From: an uncultured Winogradskyella sp.
Lineage (GTDB): Bacteria; Bacteroidota; Bacteroidia; Flavobacteriales; Flavobacteriaceae
Length of the DNA: 64,000 nucleotides
Assembly: GCF_947496485.1 (NCBI RefSeq)
Contig: NZ_CANMCZ010000001.1
Location: forward strand, 491,596-555,595
Direction: 5' to 3'
The first letter of the stretch is position 1. Each line of letters begins with the position of its first letter. The notes below the pieces were generated by a model that was not told the DNA's origin, ran no database searches, and saw nothing but the letters and a program-made list of their open reading frames with translations. The translations under genes were made by a program, and so were the position numbers. Below, one piece after another: positions 1 to 8,040 of this stretch.

Positions 1-144
1 TCGCCTTGGGTTATCCATATATAAATAGTCGTTTTCAAAAAAAGTGAGGTATGGATCGTAAAACAGTATGTCTTCAAAAGCTCTTATAGCTACTAAAAGT
101 AAAAACAAAATAACTACAAATATGTATCTAGTGGCTTTAGGCAT
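1..144 (-). CDS. Exosortase F system-associated membrane protein (partial)
   Basis: This minus-strand frame opens with ATG at 144 and runs off the left edge, so only the first 48 codons are visible. Residues about 7-22 form a hydrophobic segment (YIFVVILFLLLVAIRAFE), followed by an aromatic and acidic stretch (DILFYDPYLTFF). A small membrane protein of this kind directly after xrtF is the usual arrangement in Flavobacteriia. Its start overlaps the end of xrtF by 8 bases, which suggests translational coupling. The function is unknown; an accessory role to the exosortase is inferred from position only. Confidence 0.7.
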   Translation of the reverse strand, partial: MPKATRYIFVVILFLLLVAIRAFEDILFYDPYLTFFENDYLYMDNPRR

Positions 145-688
145 TAACTTTCATGTTTTTAGAAAATCGATTAACCCAAAACATCCATAATAAAAAAACA
201 ACACCATAAATCAACATAGGAAAAATAACAGTATGTAAAATTTCTTGTCGCCAAGGGTAATGATATAGACCTACAGATAGGATTACAATTCTTATGAGAT
301 TGAAGGCGTAGATAATTATACTACCAGCAAAACCATACATGAAAGTCGTTTTAAATTGCCCAGAAAATGCTATAATAAAAGACAAGAATAGAATTATAAT
401 GCTTATCGCATTACAACCTTCAATGACTCTGGCCACAAACTTTCCGTTTATAATTATTTTCATTGATGATTCATCCGGATGCGGAATAATCTTAGCATCG
501 TAACCAATACCATTGAGTAATGAATTTGTTTGTTTTGCAACAAGATTGGTTAAGTAATCTGGATAAAACTTAGAACCGTCAGAATATTTGAGATACAGAT
601 TATAAGCTATTGTTAGTACTGAATAGGTCACTAAAAAAATGACTATAAAGCGAATAACGAGTTTATATTTGGTTAAAAGAGCTTTCAA
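137..688 (-). CDS. xrtF: Exosortase family protein XrtF
   Basis: This 183-residue multi-spanning inner-membrane protein belongs to the exosortase/archaeosortase superfamily, transpeptidase-like enzymes that process C-terminal sorting signals. The three expected catalytic residues are present: Cys92 in EGCNAISI, Arg133 in NLIRIV and His152 in LHTVIFP, each at the edge of a hydrophobic segment. About 180 residues is normal for the short XrtF branch. The only suitable start is TTG at 688, because the next methionine lies after residue 80. The following gene overlaps it by 8 bases and looks like the usual XrtF partner. The substrate of XrtF cannot be read from this window. Confidence 0.88.
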   Translation of the reverse strand: MKALLTKYKLVIRFIVIFLVTYSVLTIAYNLYLKYSDGSKFYPDYLTNLVAKQTNSLLNGIGYDAKIIPHPDESSMKIIINGKFVARVIEGCNAISIIILFLSFIIAFSGQFKTTFMYGFAGSIIIYAFNLIRIVILSVGLYHYPWRQEILHTVIFPMLIYGVVFLLWMFWVNRFSKNMKVNA

Positions 689-782
689 TAAACTAGCAAT
701 ATTTAGTTTGTTGTTAAATTTATAAAAACAGTATTTTAAAAACAGTGCTTTTTGAATACTTTTACCAAAAGTTTATAAACAG

Positions 783-1241
783 ATGAATCTACAAGATTTA
801 AAACCTAAAATAATATCAATATTAGCGGAACATAGCCTTATTATTGATGAGCGCCTATTGCACATTTGTAAAGTGTTAGAAGAAAACGTAGCCTATTACA
901 ATTGGGTTGGCTTCTATTTTAAAAATGGAGATAAACACGAATTAAAACTTGGGCCATATATTGGTGAACCTACTGACCATACTATAATTCCGTTTGGAAA
1001 AGGCATCTGTGGCCAAGTTGCGGTGAGTAATGAAAATTTTGTAGTTCCGGACGTGGCTGCACAAGATAATTATATTGCTTGCAGCATTACTGTAAAGGCA
1101 GAAATTGTTATTCCTATTTTTGTAAATGGTGAAAATATCGGGCAAATTGATATCGATTCTAATACGCCAGATCCTTTTACTGAAGCTGATGAACGATTCT
1201 TAGAGTTTGTTTGTAAAGAAGTTGCTAAGATAATAGTCTAG
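783..1241 (+). CDS. GAF-domain protein, free methionine-R-sulfoxide reductase-like
   Basis: A single-GAF protein of 152 residues that resembles free methionine-(R)-sulfoxide reductase (fRMsr, YebR/MsrC), a cytoplasmic enzyme that reduces free Met-R-sulfoxide. Family signatures are NWVGFYF at about 40, GKGICGQ with Cys76, and NYIACS with Cys100 followed by EIVIPI and GQIDIDS. The third cysteine of the family, expected in the G(K/E)PxC segment, is Asp here (GEPTDHTI). The catalytic and one resolving Cys therefore remain, and activity is plausible but not certain. It is transcribed away from xrtF and converges on an ABC permease gene only 8 bases downstream. Confidence 0.8.
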   Translation: MNLQDLKPKIISILAEHSLIIDERLLHICKVLEENVAYYNWVGFYFKNGDKHELKLGPYIGEPTDHTIIPFGKGICGQVAVSNENFVVPDVAAQDNYIACSITVKAEIVIPIFVNGENIGQIDIDSNTPDPFTEADERFLEFVCKEVAKIIV

Positions 1242-1249
1242 AACTATTT

Positions 1250-2503
1250 TTACATACCAGTTCTAATAGCTTCTACAGGATCTAATTTCGATGCAGAAAT
1301 TGCAGGTATAATTCCAGAAATCAATCCAATAAATGTAGACAAGCAAAACCCGATAAACATATTCCAAAAGGACAATACAAATTCAAAATCTTCTACAAAT
1401 CCGTTCATTACTATAGCTATTACCCAAACTAAAAACAAACCAACTAAGCCACCAACTACGGCTAAAATTACGGCTTCAAATAAAAACTGAAACAATATAA
1501 ATTTATTTTTGGCGCCTAAAGATTTCTGAATTCCGATAAGATTAGTACGCTCTTTTACACTAACAAACATAATATTGGCAATACCAAAACCACCAACCAA
1601 AAGTGAAAATCCACTAATAATCCAGCCAATAACATTTAACGCTCCCAGCATTTCATCTATAGCATTTTGTAAACCAGAAATAATATTAATAAAAAAAGTA
1701 TCTATTGTATTAGGTTTTAAGCCACGCTTGGTACGCATTATCTGAGTAACTTCAGCTTTTAAACCATCAATATCTACATTCTTTTTCGGCTTTATTATAA
1801 CAATGGGTAAGTTATTTTTATTGTTATCACCAAATCTATTTCTATAATAGTTAGCTGGCAGAAAAATAGAAACATCATTACTATCTCCCAACAAACTTGA
1901 GCCTTCTTTTTTTACCACACCAATAACCGTAAATTTCTGACCATAAAGTCTAACTTTTTTTCCAATGGGTTCAAGATTACCAAAAAGTGCATTAGCTATT
2001 TCTAAACCAATAACAACGACAGCCTTTCCTGAGTTAGACTCAGACTCGTTATAAAATCGTCCTTTTTCAAATTCTAAATATTGTATGTCAGTAAATTCAT
2101 TGGATACTACAACTGTATTTACACTACTAACTAATTCAGATTCGTACCTTATATTTTCACGTTTTACGCCCAACTGAAAAGCAACATGCTCAGCATCATT
2201 TAATGAAGATTTCAAGCTTTTATATTCGTTATAAGATATTTGATCAAAATTTTCTCTTTGCCAACGTGGCACAGTCGTTGGACCAAAGGATCTATTTACA
2301 AGATACATCGTGTTACTATCTAAAGAACTTAACTGAGAAGTTATCTGTTTATCTAATGAATCTACAGCAGCCAGAACCGCAATAATAGAAAAAATGCCCA
2401 CTGTAACACCTAAAAGCGACAAGAAGGTTCGTAACTTATTATTACGAAGTGCGTTTATAGCGAATGAAAAACTTTCTTTAAATACTCTTAAATAAACTAA
2501 CAT
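1250..2503 (-). CDS. MacB-like ABC transporter permease (copy 1)
   Basis: A 417-residue permease of the MacB/FtsX type. It has an N-terminal membrane helix (RTFLSLLGVTVGIFSIIAVLA, about 26-46), a periplasmic MacB_PCD domain (about 50-280), and a C-terminal FtsX domain with three helices, including SGFSLLVGGFGIANIMFVSVKERT and a final PAISASKLDPVEAIRTGM. Such subunits couple a cytoplasmic ATPase to outward transport or to lipoprotein or peptide export. No ATPase gene lies nearby, so the partner must be encoded elsewhere. The neighbour at 2586-3836 is a paralogue almost identical at both ends but different in the periplasmic part. Confidence 0.88.
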   Translation of the reverse strand: MLVYLRVFKESFSFAINALRNNKLRTFLSLLGVTVGIFSIIAVLAAVDSLDKQITSQLSSLDSNTMYLVNRSFGPTTVPRWQRENFDQISYNEYKSLKSSLNDAEHVAFQLGVKRENIRYESELVSSVNTVVVSNEFTDIQYLEFEKGRFYNESESNSGKAVVVIGLEIANALFGNLEPIGKKVRLYGQKFTVIGVVKKEGSSLLGDSNDVSIFLPANYYRNRFGDNNKNNLPIVIIKPKKNVDIDGLKAEVTQIMRTKRGLKPNTIDTFFINIISGLQNAIDEMLGALNVIGWIISGFSLLVGGFGIANIMFVSVKERTNLIGIQKSLGAKNKFILFQFLFEAVILAVVGGLVGLFLVWVIAIVMNGFVEDFEFVLSFWNMFIGFCLSTFIGLISGIIPAISASKLDPVEAIRTGM

Positions 2504-2585
2504 AAACTAATTTAAATTCGAATTAAAGATACTAGCTTTTAAAGAAATTAAGACATATGAAGTGAGAAAACTCAGTTATATTAAA

Positions 2586-3836
2586 TTACATTCCTGTCCT
2601 AATGGCTTCAACAGGATCTAGTTTAGAAGCAGAAATCGCCGGAATTACACCAGAAATCAGTCCGATTAGTGTAGAAAGCATAAAACCTAAAAACATATTA
2701 CCAAAGGATAGTACAAATTCAAAATCTTCAACGACTCCATTCATTATCATAGCGATTACCCAAACTAAAAATAATCCTACTAAACCACCTACAACAGCTA
2801 ATACAACCGCTTCAAATAAAAATTGAAACAGTATAAATCTGTTTTTAGCACCCAATGATTTTTGAATTCCTATGAGATTAGTACGTTCTTTTACACTAAC
2901 AAACATAATATTAGCAATACCAAAACCACCAACCAAAAGTGAAAAGCCACTTATAACCCAACCGATAATATTCAAGGTTGAAATTATTGCATCAATAAAA
3001 GTTACAAGTCCAGATAATTTATTAACAAAAAAGTCGTCATCCTCATCTGCCTTTAGGCCTCTAAAAGCTCGGAACTTTTGTTTTAAAACCTGCTCAAATG
3101 CCCCAAGATCCACACCATTGGCTGGTTTAATAATAACTGCTCCAGGCAAACCGCTTATTCCACCATTCATAAAACGTCTTACAAAATTTGCAGGTACATA
3201 AGCTCTACCATCAGGAGAATCACCTAAACCTGCACCTACTTTCTTAAGAACACCAATTACAGTTAATTTTCGACCATAAACACGAACTTGTTTACCAATT
3301 GGGTTAAATGTATCAAAAAGATTCTCAGCTAAATCTGCACCCAAAACTATAACTGGTGCTCCAGTATCTGATTCTAATTCTGAATAGAAACGTCCATTTT
3401 CAACTTTAAAATCTTCTATAGTATATATTTCACTAGATACAGGAGTAATGGTAACACCAGTAACAGTTTCCGCCTGGTATCTAACAGTTTCATTACTTCC
3501 AAAAATAACGTATGCAGAAGCAGCAATATCTGGCACATTGCGTTTTATAAACTCATAATCATCATGATCTGTTTGTGGAAAATTATCGCGCTTCCAACGA
3601 GGAACATCTGTTGGTCCGAATGAAAATTTAGATAAATAAATAGTGTTTTTATCTAAACCGGCTAAATTATCTTTAATATTCTTATCTAAAGAATCTACAG
3701 CCGCCAAAACAGCTATAATAGAAAAGATACCAACAGTAACACCTAAGAGCGATAAAAATGTTCGGAGTTTATTATTTCTAAGCGCATTTAATGCAAATGA
3801 AAAACTCTCTTTAAATACTCTCAAATAGACTAACAT
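2586..3836 (-). CDS. MacB-like ABC transporter permease (copy 2)
   Basis: A 416-residue permease with the same layout as its downstream neighbour: N-terminal helix, MacB_PCD periplasmic domain, C-terminal FtsX domain. The first 50 or so residues and the last 130 or so are nearly the same as in the paralogue. The middle carries unrelated details, for example GAGLGDSPDGRAYVPANF where the other has GSSLLGDSNDVSIFLPANY. The gap between the two is 82 bases on the same strand, so they are probably one operon. Conserved ends suggest the same ATPase and membrane partners, while the periplasmic part may bind different substrates; that is inference. Confidence 0.88.
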   Translation of the reverse strand: MLVYLRVFKESFSFALNALRNNKLRTFLSLLGVTVGIFSIIAVLAAVDSLDKNIKDNLAGLDKNTIYLSKFSFGPTDVPRWKRDNFPQTDHDDYEFIKRNVPDIAASAYVIFGSNETVRYQAETVTGVTITPVSSEIYTIEDFKVENGRFYSELESDTGAPVIVLGADLAENLFDTFNPIGKQVRVYGRKLTVIGVLKKVGAGLGDSPDGRAYVPANFVRRFMNGGISGLPGAVIIKPANGVDLGAFEQVLKQKFRAFRGLKADEDDDFFVNKLSGLVTFIDAIISTLNIIGWVISGFSLLVGGFGIANIMFVSVKERTNLIGIQKSLGAKNRFILFQFLFEAVVLAVVGGLVGLFLVWVIAMIMNGVVEDFEFVLSFGNMFLGFMLSTLIGLISGVIPAISASKLDPVEAIRTGM

Positions 3837-3946
3837 GAGTTGGCTGTTTTAAAACAATTTAAAGATAAGACGTTTTCAACAATTCATTGTTACAAAAAAC
3901 TTAAACAAACTGCTCTTACTATCAATATTTTCCTGTCGAATATGTT

Positions 3947-3954
3947 TATTTTTG
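3947..3954 (+). promoter_or_regulatory. -7 box upstream of purH
   Basis: TATTTTTG matches the Bacteroidota -7 consensus TAnnTTTG and ends 26 bases before the purH ATG at 3981. No clear TTTG -33 element is visible at the usual distance, so the call rests on the -7 box and position. It implies that methionine codons upstream of 3955 in the same frame are not translated. Confidence 0.5.
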
Positions 3955-3980
3955 CAACATCAAAATCACAACACAACATT

Positions 3981-5510
3981 ATGAGCAACAAATCCATTTC
4001 ATCGGCACTAATATCTGTATTTAGTAAAGATGGATTAGCACCAATTGTAAAAAAATTAAATGACCTCAACGTTACCATTTATTCCACGGGAGGCACAGAA
4101 AAATTTATCAAAGATTTAGGAATAAATGTAGTACCTGTAGAAGATGTAACGTCATATCCCTCTATACTTGGAGGTAGAGTAAAAACACTTCATCCAAAAG
4201 TCTTTGGAGGTATTTTAAATCGTCAAGATCACGATGGTGACGTTGCTGAATTGGAAGAATTTGAAATTCCACAAATTGATTTGGTAATTGTTGACCTCTA
4301 TCCATTTGAAAAAACTGTAGCTTCTGGCGCAAGCAATCAAGATATTATTGAAAAAATTGATATTGGAGGTATTTCGCTAATTAGAGCTGCTGCTAAAAAT
4401 TACGCAGATGTTACATGCGTATCTTCTGTTGATGATTATTCAGAATTTTTAGAATTATTGGAAGCAAAAAATGGTGAAACTTCTGATGAGGACAGAAAAC
4501 GTTTTGCTGCTAAAGCTTTTAACGTTTCATCTCACTATGATTCTGCAATTTTTAATTACTTCAATAACAATCAAGAAATTGCATCTTTAAAAATTTCAGA
4601 AACACAAGGTAAAGCGTTACGCTATGGCGAAAATCCGCACCAAAAAGGATTTTTCTTCGGGAATTTTGATGATATTTTCACTAAACTTCATGGAAAAGAA
4701 TTGAGCTACAACAACCTTTTAGATGTTGATGCTGCTGTAAATTTAATGTTAGAGTTTAAAAATGATGCACCTACATTCGCTGTTTTAAAACACAATAATG
4801 CTTGTGGTTTAGCGCAACGCGATACTCTGCACCAGGCATATGTTGATGCTTTGGCAGGTGATCCGGTTTCGGCTTTTGGTGGTGTTTTAATAAGTAATTC
4901 TCAAATTGACAAAGCCACCGCAGAAGAAATCCATAAACTATTTTGCGAAGTTGTTATTGCGCCTTCATTTTCTGATGAAGCTCTAGAAATTTTAAAAGGA
5001 AAAAAGAATAGAATCCTTCTAATCTTGAAAGATATTGAAATGCCAATAACTAATGTAAGAAGTTGTTTAAATGGAGTCTTAGTTCAAGATAGAAACAATG
5101 TTACTGATACACTTGAAGGTTTAAAATCTGTTACAAAAACTACCGCTACAGCAGATGAACTGGATGATTTAATATTTGCATCAAAAATTTGTAAACACAC
5201 AAAATCCAACACTATTGTTTTAGCTAAAAACAAACAATTGTGTGCCAGTGGAACAGGACAGACTAGTAGAGTTGATGCTTTAAACCAAGCGATACATAAG
5301 GCTAAATCCTTCAATTTTGACTTAGAAGGAGCGGTTATGGCGAGTGACGCTTTTTTTCCTTTTCCAGATTGTGTAGAGATTGCTGATAAGGCAGGAATTA
5401 CAGCTGTCATTCAACCTGGAGGTTCAATAAAAGACGAATTAAGCATTACTTATTGTAACGAAAACAGTGTGGCAATGGTCTTTACAGGTACGCGTCATTT
5501 TAAGCATTAA
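3981..5510 (+). CDS. purH: Bifunctional AICAR transformylase/IMP cyclohydrolase
   Basis: PurH catalyses the last two steps of purine synthesis: AICAR is formylated with 10-formyl-THF, then closed to IMP. The protein is 509 residues from ATG 3981. It has an N-terminal MGS-like cyclohydrolase domain (SALISVFSKDGL, YSTGGT, LGGRVKTLHPK within the first 75 residues) and a C-terminal transformylase domain with RYGENPHQ and VLKHNNACG. The C-terminus TGTRHFKH is typical. The frame stays open upstream to 3840, but that segment is not family-like and contains the -7 box, so the shorter start is preferred. It is transcribed divergently from the ABC permeases and probably alone. Confidence 0.96.
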   Translation: MSNKSISSALISVFSKDGLAPIVKKLNDLNVTIYSTGGTEKFIKDLGINVVPVEDVTSYPSILGGRVKTLHPKVFGGILNRQDHDGDVAELEEFEIPQIDLVIVDLYPFEKTVASGASNQDIIEKIDIGGISLIRAAAKNYADVTCVSSVDDYSEFLELLEAKNGETSDEDRKRFAAKAFNVSSHYDSAIFNYFNNNQEIASLKISETQGKALRYGENPHQKGFFFGNFDDIFTKLHGKELSYNNLLDVDAAVNLMLEFKNDAPTFAVLKHNNACGLAQRDTLHQAYVDALAGDPVSAFGGVLISNSQIDKATAEEIHKLFCEVVIAPSFSDEALEILKGKKNRILLILKDIEMPITNVRSCLNGVLVQDRNNVTDTLEGLKSVTKTTATADELDDLIFASKICKHTKSNTIVLAKNKQLCASGTGQTSRVDALNQAIHKAKSFNFDLEGAVMASDAFFPFPDCVEIADKAGITAVIQPGGSIKDELSITYCNENSVAMVFTGTRHFKH

Positions 5511-5598
5511 GTCGCTCTGAAAAAGAGAATCTTATAAATCTCTTGTTTATGATCAAAAAACAACTTCATAAAAAAGCAATAAGAAAACGTCTATAATC

Positions 5599-5628
5599 GT
5601 TGAAATATCGTATAATTTATTACATTTA
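5599..5628 (+). promoter_or_regulatory. Probable promoter of the mreBCD-mrdA-rodA operon
   Basis: GTTG at 5599-5602, an 18-base spacer and TACATTTA at 5621-5628 resemble the Bacteroidota pattern TTTG-N19-TAnnTTTG with one mismatch in each box. The mreB ATG follows 53 bases later. No other candidate is visible in the 170-base gap after purH. Confidence 0.4.
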
Positions 5629-5680
5629 CGGATAGTCGTAAAAAGTTGACTTGAATAACCCAAATAATTAAGAATAGCAC

Positions 5681-6709
5681 ATGGGATTTTTTGATTTCCT
5701 AACGGAAGAAATAGCCATTGATTTAGGAACCGCAAATACACTGATAATCCACAATGACAAAGTTGTTGTTGACAATCCATCGATAGTAGCCAGAGACCGC
5801 ATCAGCGGAAAAATTATTGCAGTTGGTAAAGAAGCCAACATGATGCAAGGAAAAACGCATGAGAATATTAAAACAATACGTCCATTAAAAGATGGTGTAA
5901 TTGCAGATTTTGATGCTTCTGAGCAAATGATAAGTTTGTTTATTAAAAACATTCCAGCATTGAAAAAGAAATTTTTCAATCCTGCATTGCGAATGGTGGT
6001 TTGTATACCTTCTGGTATTACTGAAGTAGAAATGCGAGCTGTAAAAGAATCTTGTGAGCGTGTTAACGGTAAGGAAGTTTACTTAATACATGAACCAATG
6101 GCTGCAGCAATTGGTATTGGTGTGGATATAATGCAACCTAAAGGAAATATGATTGTAGATATCGGTGGTGGTACCACTGAAATTGCTGTTATTGCACTTG
6201 GAGGTATTGTTTGTGATAAATCTGTAAAAGTTGCTGGTGATGTATTTACCAATGATATTATTTATTACATGCGTACTCAGCATAACCTATATGTTGGAGA
6301 TAGAACTGCAGAAAAAATAAAGATTCAGATTGGTGCTGCAACTGAAGATTTAGATTTACCACCTGAAGATATGAGTGTTCAAGGTAGAGATTTATTGACA
6401 GGAAAGCCAAAGCAAGTTAATATATCATTCCGCGAAATTGCGAAAGCTTTAGACAAGTCAATTTTACGTATTGAAGATTCTGTTATGGAGACCTTATCTC
6501 AAACACCTCCTGAATTAGCAGCAGATATTTACAACACAGGAATTTATTTAGCAGGCGGAGGATCAATGTTAAGAGGATTGGACAAACGTTTATCTCAAAA
6601 AACAGATTTACCTGTTTACATTGCTGAAGATCCATTAAGAGCAGTAGTTAGAGGTACAGGAATTGTACTAAAAAACTTATCTAAATATAAAAGCGTATTG
6701 ATTAAATAA
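5681..6709 (+). CDS. mreB: Rod shape-determining protein MreB
   Basis: MreB is a cytoplasmic bacterial actin that polymerises under the inner membrane and directs lateral cell-wall synthesis. The 342-residue length is normal. Actin-fold nucleotide motifs are visible: IDLGTANTLI near residue 12, IHEPMAAAIG near 136, DIGGGTTEIAV near 160 and LAGGGSMLRGLD near 287. It is the first gene of a five-gene block with mreC, mreD, mrdA and rodA, all with short gaps or overlaps, which is the standard elongasome operon order. Confidence 0.97.
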   Translation: MGFFDFLTEEIAIDLGTANTLIIHNDKVVVDNPSIVARDRISGKIIAVGKEANMMQGKTHENIKTIRPLKDGVIADFDASEQMISLFIKNIPALKKKFFNPALRMVVCIPSGITEVEMRAVKESCERVNGKEVYLIHEPMAAAIGIGVDIMQPKGNMIVDIGGGTTEIAVIALGGIVCDKSVKVAGDVFTNDIIYYMRTQHNLYVGDRTAEKIKIQIGAATEDLDLPPEDMSVQGRDLLTGKPKQVNISFREIAKALDKSILRIEDSVMETLSQTPPELAADIYNTGIYLAGGGSMLRGLDKRLSQKTDLPVYIAEDPLRAVVRGTGIVLKNLSKYKSVLIK

Positions 6710-6719
6710 GCTATAGATA

Positions 6720-7541
6720 ATGCAACAAATTTTCAATTTTGTTATAAGAAACAAAACCTTTCTGTTGTTTTTATTACTCTTTAGTATTGCGCTCGCTTTA
6801 ACCATTCAATCACATTCGTATCACAGAAGTAAGTTTATAAATTCTGCAAATGGACTAACCGGTGGTGTTTACGGCACGTTTAATTCCATAGATCAGTATT
6901 TTAATCTTAAGGATGAGAATACTATGCTTTCAGAAGAAAATAAACGATTAAGAGAGCAGCTGTTCAATTCTGTAAATACTTCAGATTCAACTTATATTGA
7001 TTCGTCATATTCAATAGGAAAATTTAGAGTTACAACTGCAGATGTCTTTAAAAACAGTTATTCACTTACCAATAATTACCTCACGTTAAATAAAGGCAGA
7101 AATGATAGTATTAAAGAAGATTTTGGTGTTATAACATCTAAAGGCATAATTGGTATTATTGACAATACATCAAGTAATTATGCTACAGCACTGTCCATTT
7201 TAAATAAAAATAGTCAAATCAATGCCAAGCTTAAATCCTCTAACCATATTGGTTCTTTAACTTGGAATGGCGAATCACCAGAGTTCACTCAACTTGTAGA
7301 CGTGTCAACATTTGCACCTGTAAAAGTTGGTGATACCATCGTAACTGGCGGGCAATCTGCAATTTTCCCAAAAGGTATTGGAATTGGTACTATTGATAGT
7401 TTTGAAACTGACATTAGTGGAGACACTTACAACATTGAAGTTAAATTATTTAATGACATGACTAATGTGGGCACAGTATATATTATAGAAAACCTTGATA
7501 GAACAGAAATAAAAGCTTTAGAGAATCGTGTAAATGAATAA
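6720..7541 (+). CDS. mreC: Rod shape-determining protein MreC
   Basis: MreC is a bitopic inner-membrane protein whose periplasmic part scaffolds PBP2 and RodA. The 273 residues show a short cytoplasmic start, one membrane helix (TFLLFLLLFSIALALTI, about 13-29), a coiled-coil stretch (FNLKDENTMLSEENKRLREQ, about 61-80) and a beta-rich C-terminal domain with NKGRNDSI, GIIGIID and TGGQSAIFPKGIGIGTI. The gene starts 10 bases after mreB and overlaps mreD by 8 bases. Confidence 0.93.
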   Translation: MQQIFNFVIRNKTFLLFLLLFSIALALTIQSHSYHRSKFINSANGLTGGVYGTFNSIDQYFNLKDENTMLSEENKRLREQLFNSVNTSDSTYIDSSYSIGKFRVTTADVFKNSYSLTNNYLTLNKGRNDSIKEDFGVITSKGIIGIIDNTSSNYATALSILNKNSQINAKLKSSNHIGSLTWNGESPEFTQLVDVSTFAPVKVGDTIVTGGQSAIFPKGIGIGTIDSFETDISGDTYNIEVKLFNDMTNVGTVYIIENLDRTEIKALENRVNE

Positions 7542-8040
7542 TATTGCTGCAAGAAATATCATTAGATTTATCACACTACTCTTAGTGCAAGTTATAATAT
7601 GCAATAACATTAATTTTCTTGGTTATATTAATCCATATATCTACATCATTTTTATCTTTTTATTTCCAATAAGAGAGAATAGACTTGTTTTTTTATTAGT
7701 GAGTTTTTTGTTGGGTATGTTAATAGATATGTTTTCTGATTCTGGAGGAGTGCATGCTGCAGCTGCTGTTTCCTTAGCCTATGCTAGACCAATACTTCTA
7801 AAAACTTCTTTTGGTATGCTTTATGAGCATCAAAGTATTAAGTTTAGCAATACAGAAATTGGTAGCTTAATTACTTATATCTCTTTTGGTACTGTACTGC
7901 ATCATTTCATCTTATTTTCTCTAGAAATTTTTAACATTTCTAACATACTTTCAATCTTACAAAAGACGTTATTTTCTAGTATTTTCACTATAATACTTAG
8001 TATATTAATTATAATTTTATTTAGTCGAAACCAAAAATGA
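7534..8040 (+). CDS. mreD: Rod shape-determining protein MreD
   Basis: A very hydrophobic protein of 168 residues with about five membrane helices (for example IRFITLLLVQVIICNNI, PYIYIIFIFLFPI, LVFLLVSFLLGMLIDMFSD). MreD is the small integral-membrane member of the rod complex. Sequence conservation in this family is low, so the call relies on length, hydrophobicity, the GMLIDMF segment and its place between mreC (8-base overlap) and mrdA (4-base ATGA overlap). Confidence 0.88.
   Translation: MNNIAARNIIRFITLLLVQVIICNNINFLGYINPYIYIIFIFLFPIRENRLVFLLVSFLLGMLIDMFSDSGGVHAAAAVSLAYARPILLKTSFGMLYEHQSIKFSNTEIGSLITYISFGTVLHHFILFSLEIFNISNILSILQKTLFSSIFTIILSILIIILFSRNQK

Noticed and set aside
2602..3201. 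Plus-strand frames of 74 and 109 codons inside the second ABC permease gene
   Set aside because: They mirror the minus-strand coding sequence, with low-complexity Ser/Thr/Pro/Lys composition and no family-like segment.
3840..3980. Longer N-terminus for PurH from 3840
   Set aside because: The extra 47 residues are not family-like and span a full -7 box at 3947, so they are most likely upstream of the transcript start.
5084..5410. Minus-strand frame of 108 codons within purH
   Set aside because: It is the shadow of the transformylase domain and has no start context or recognisable motif.
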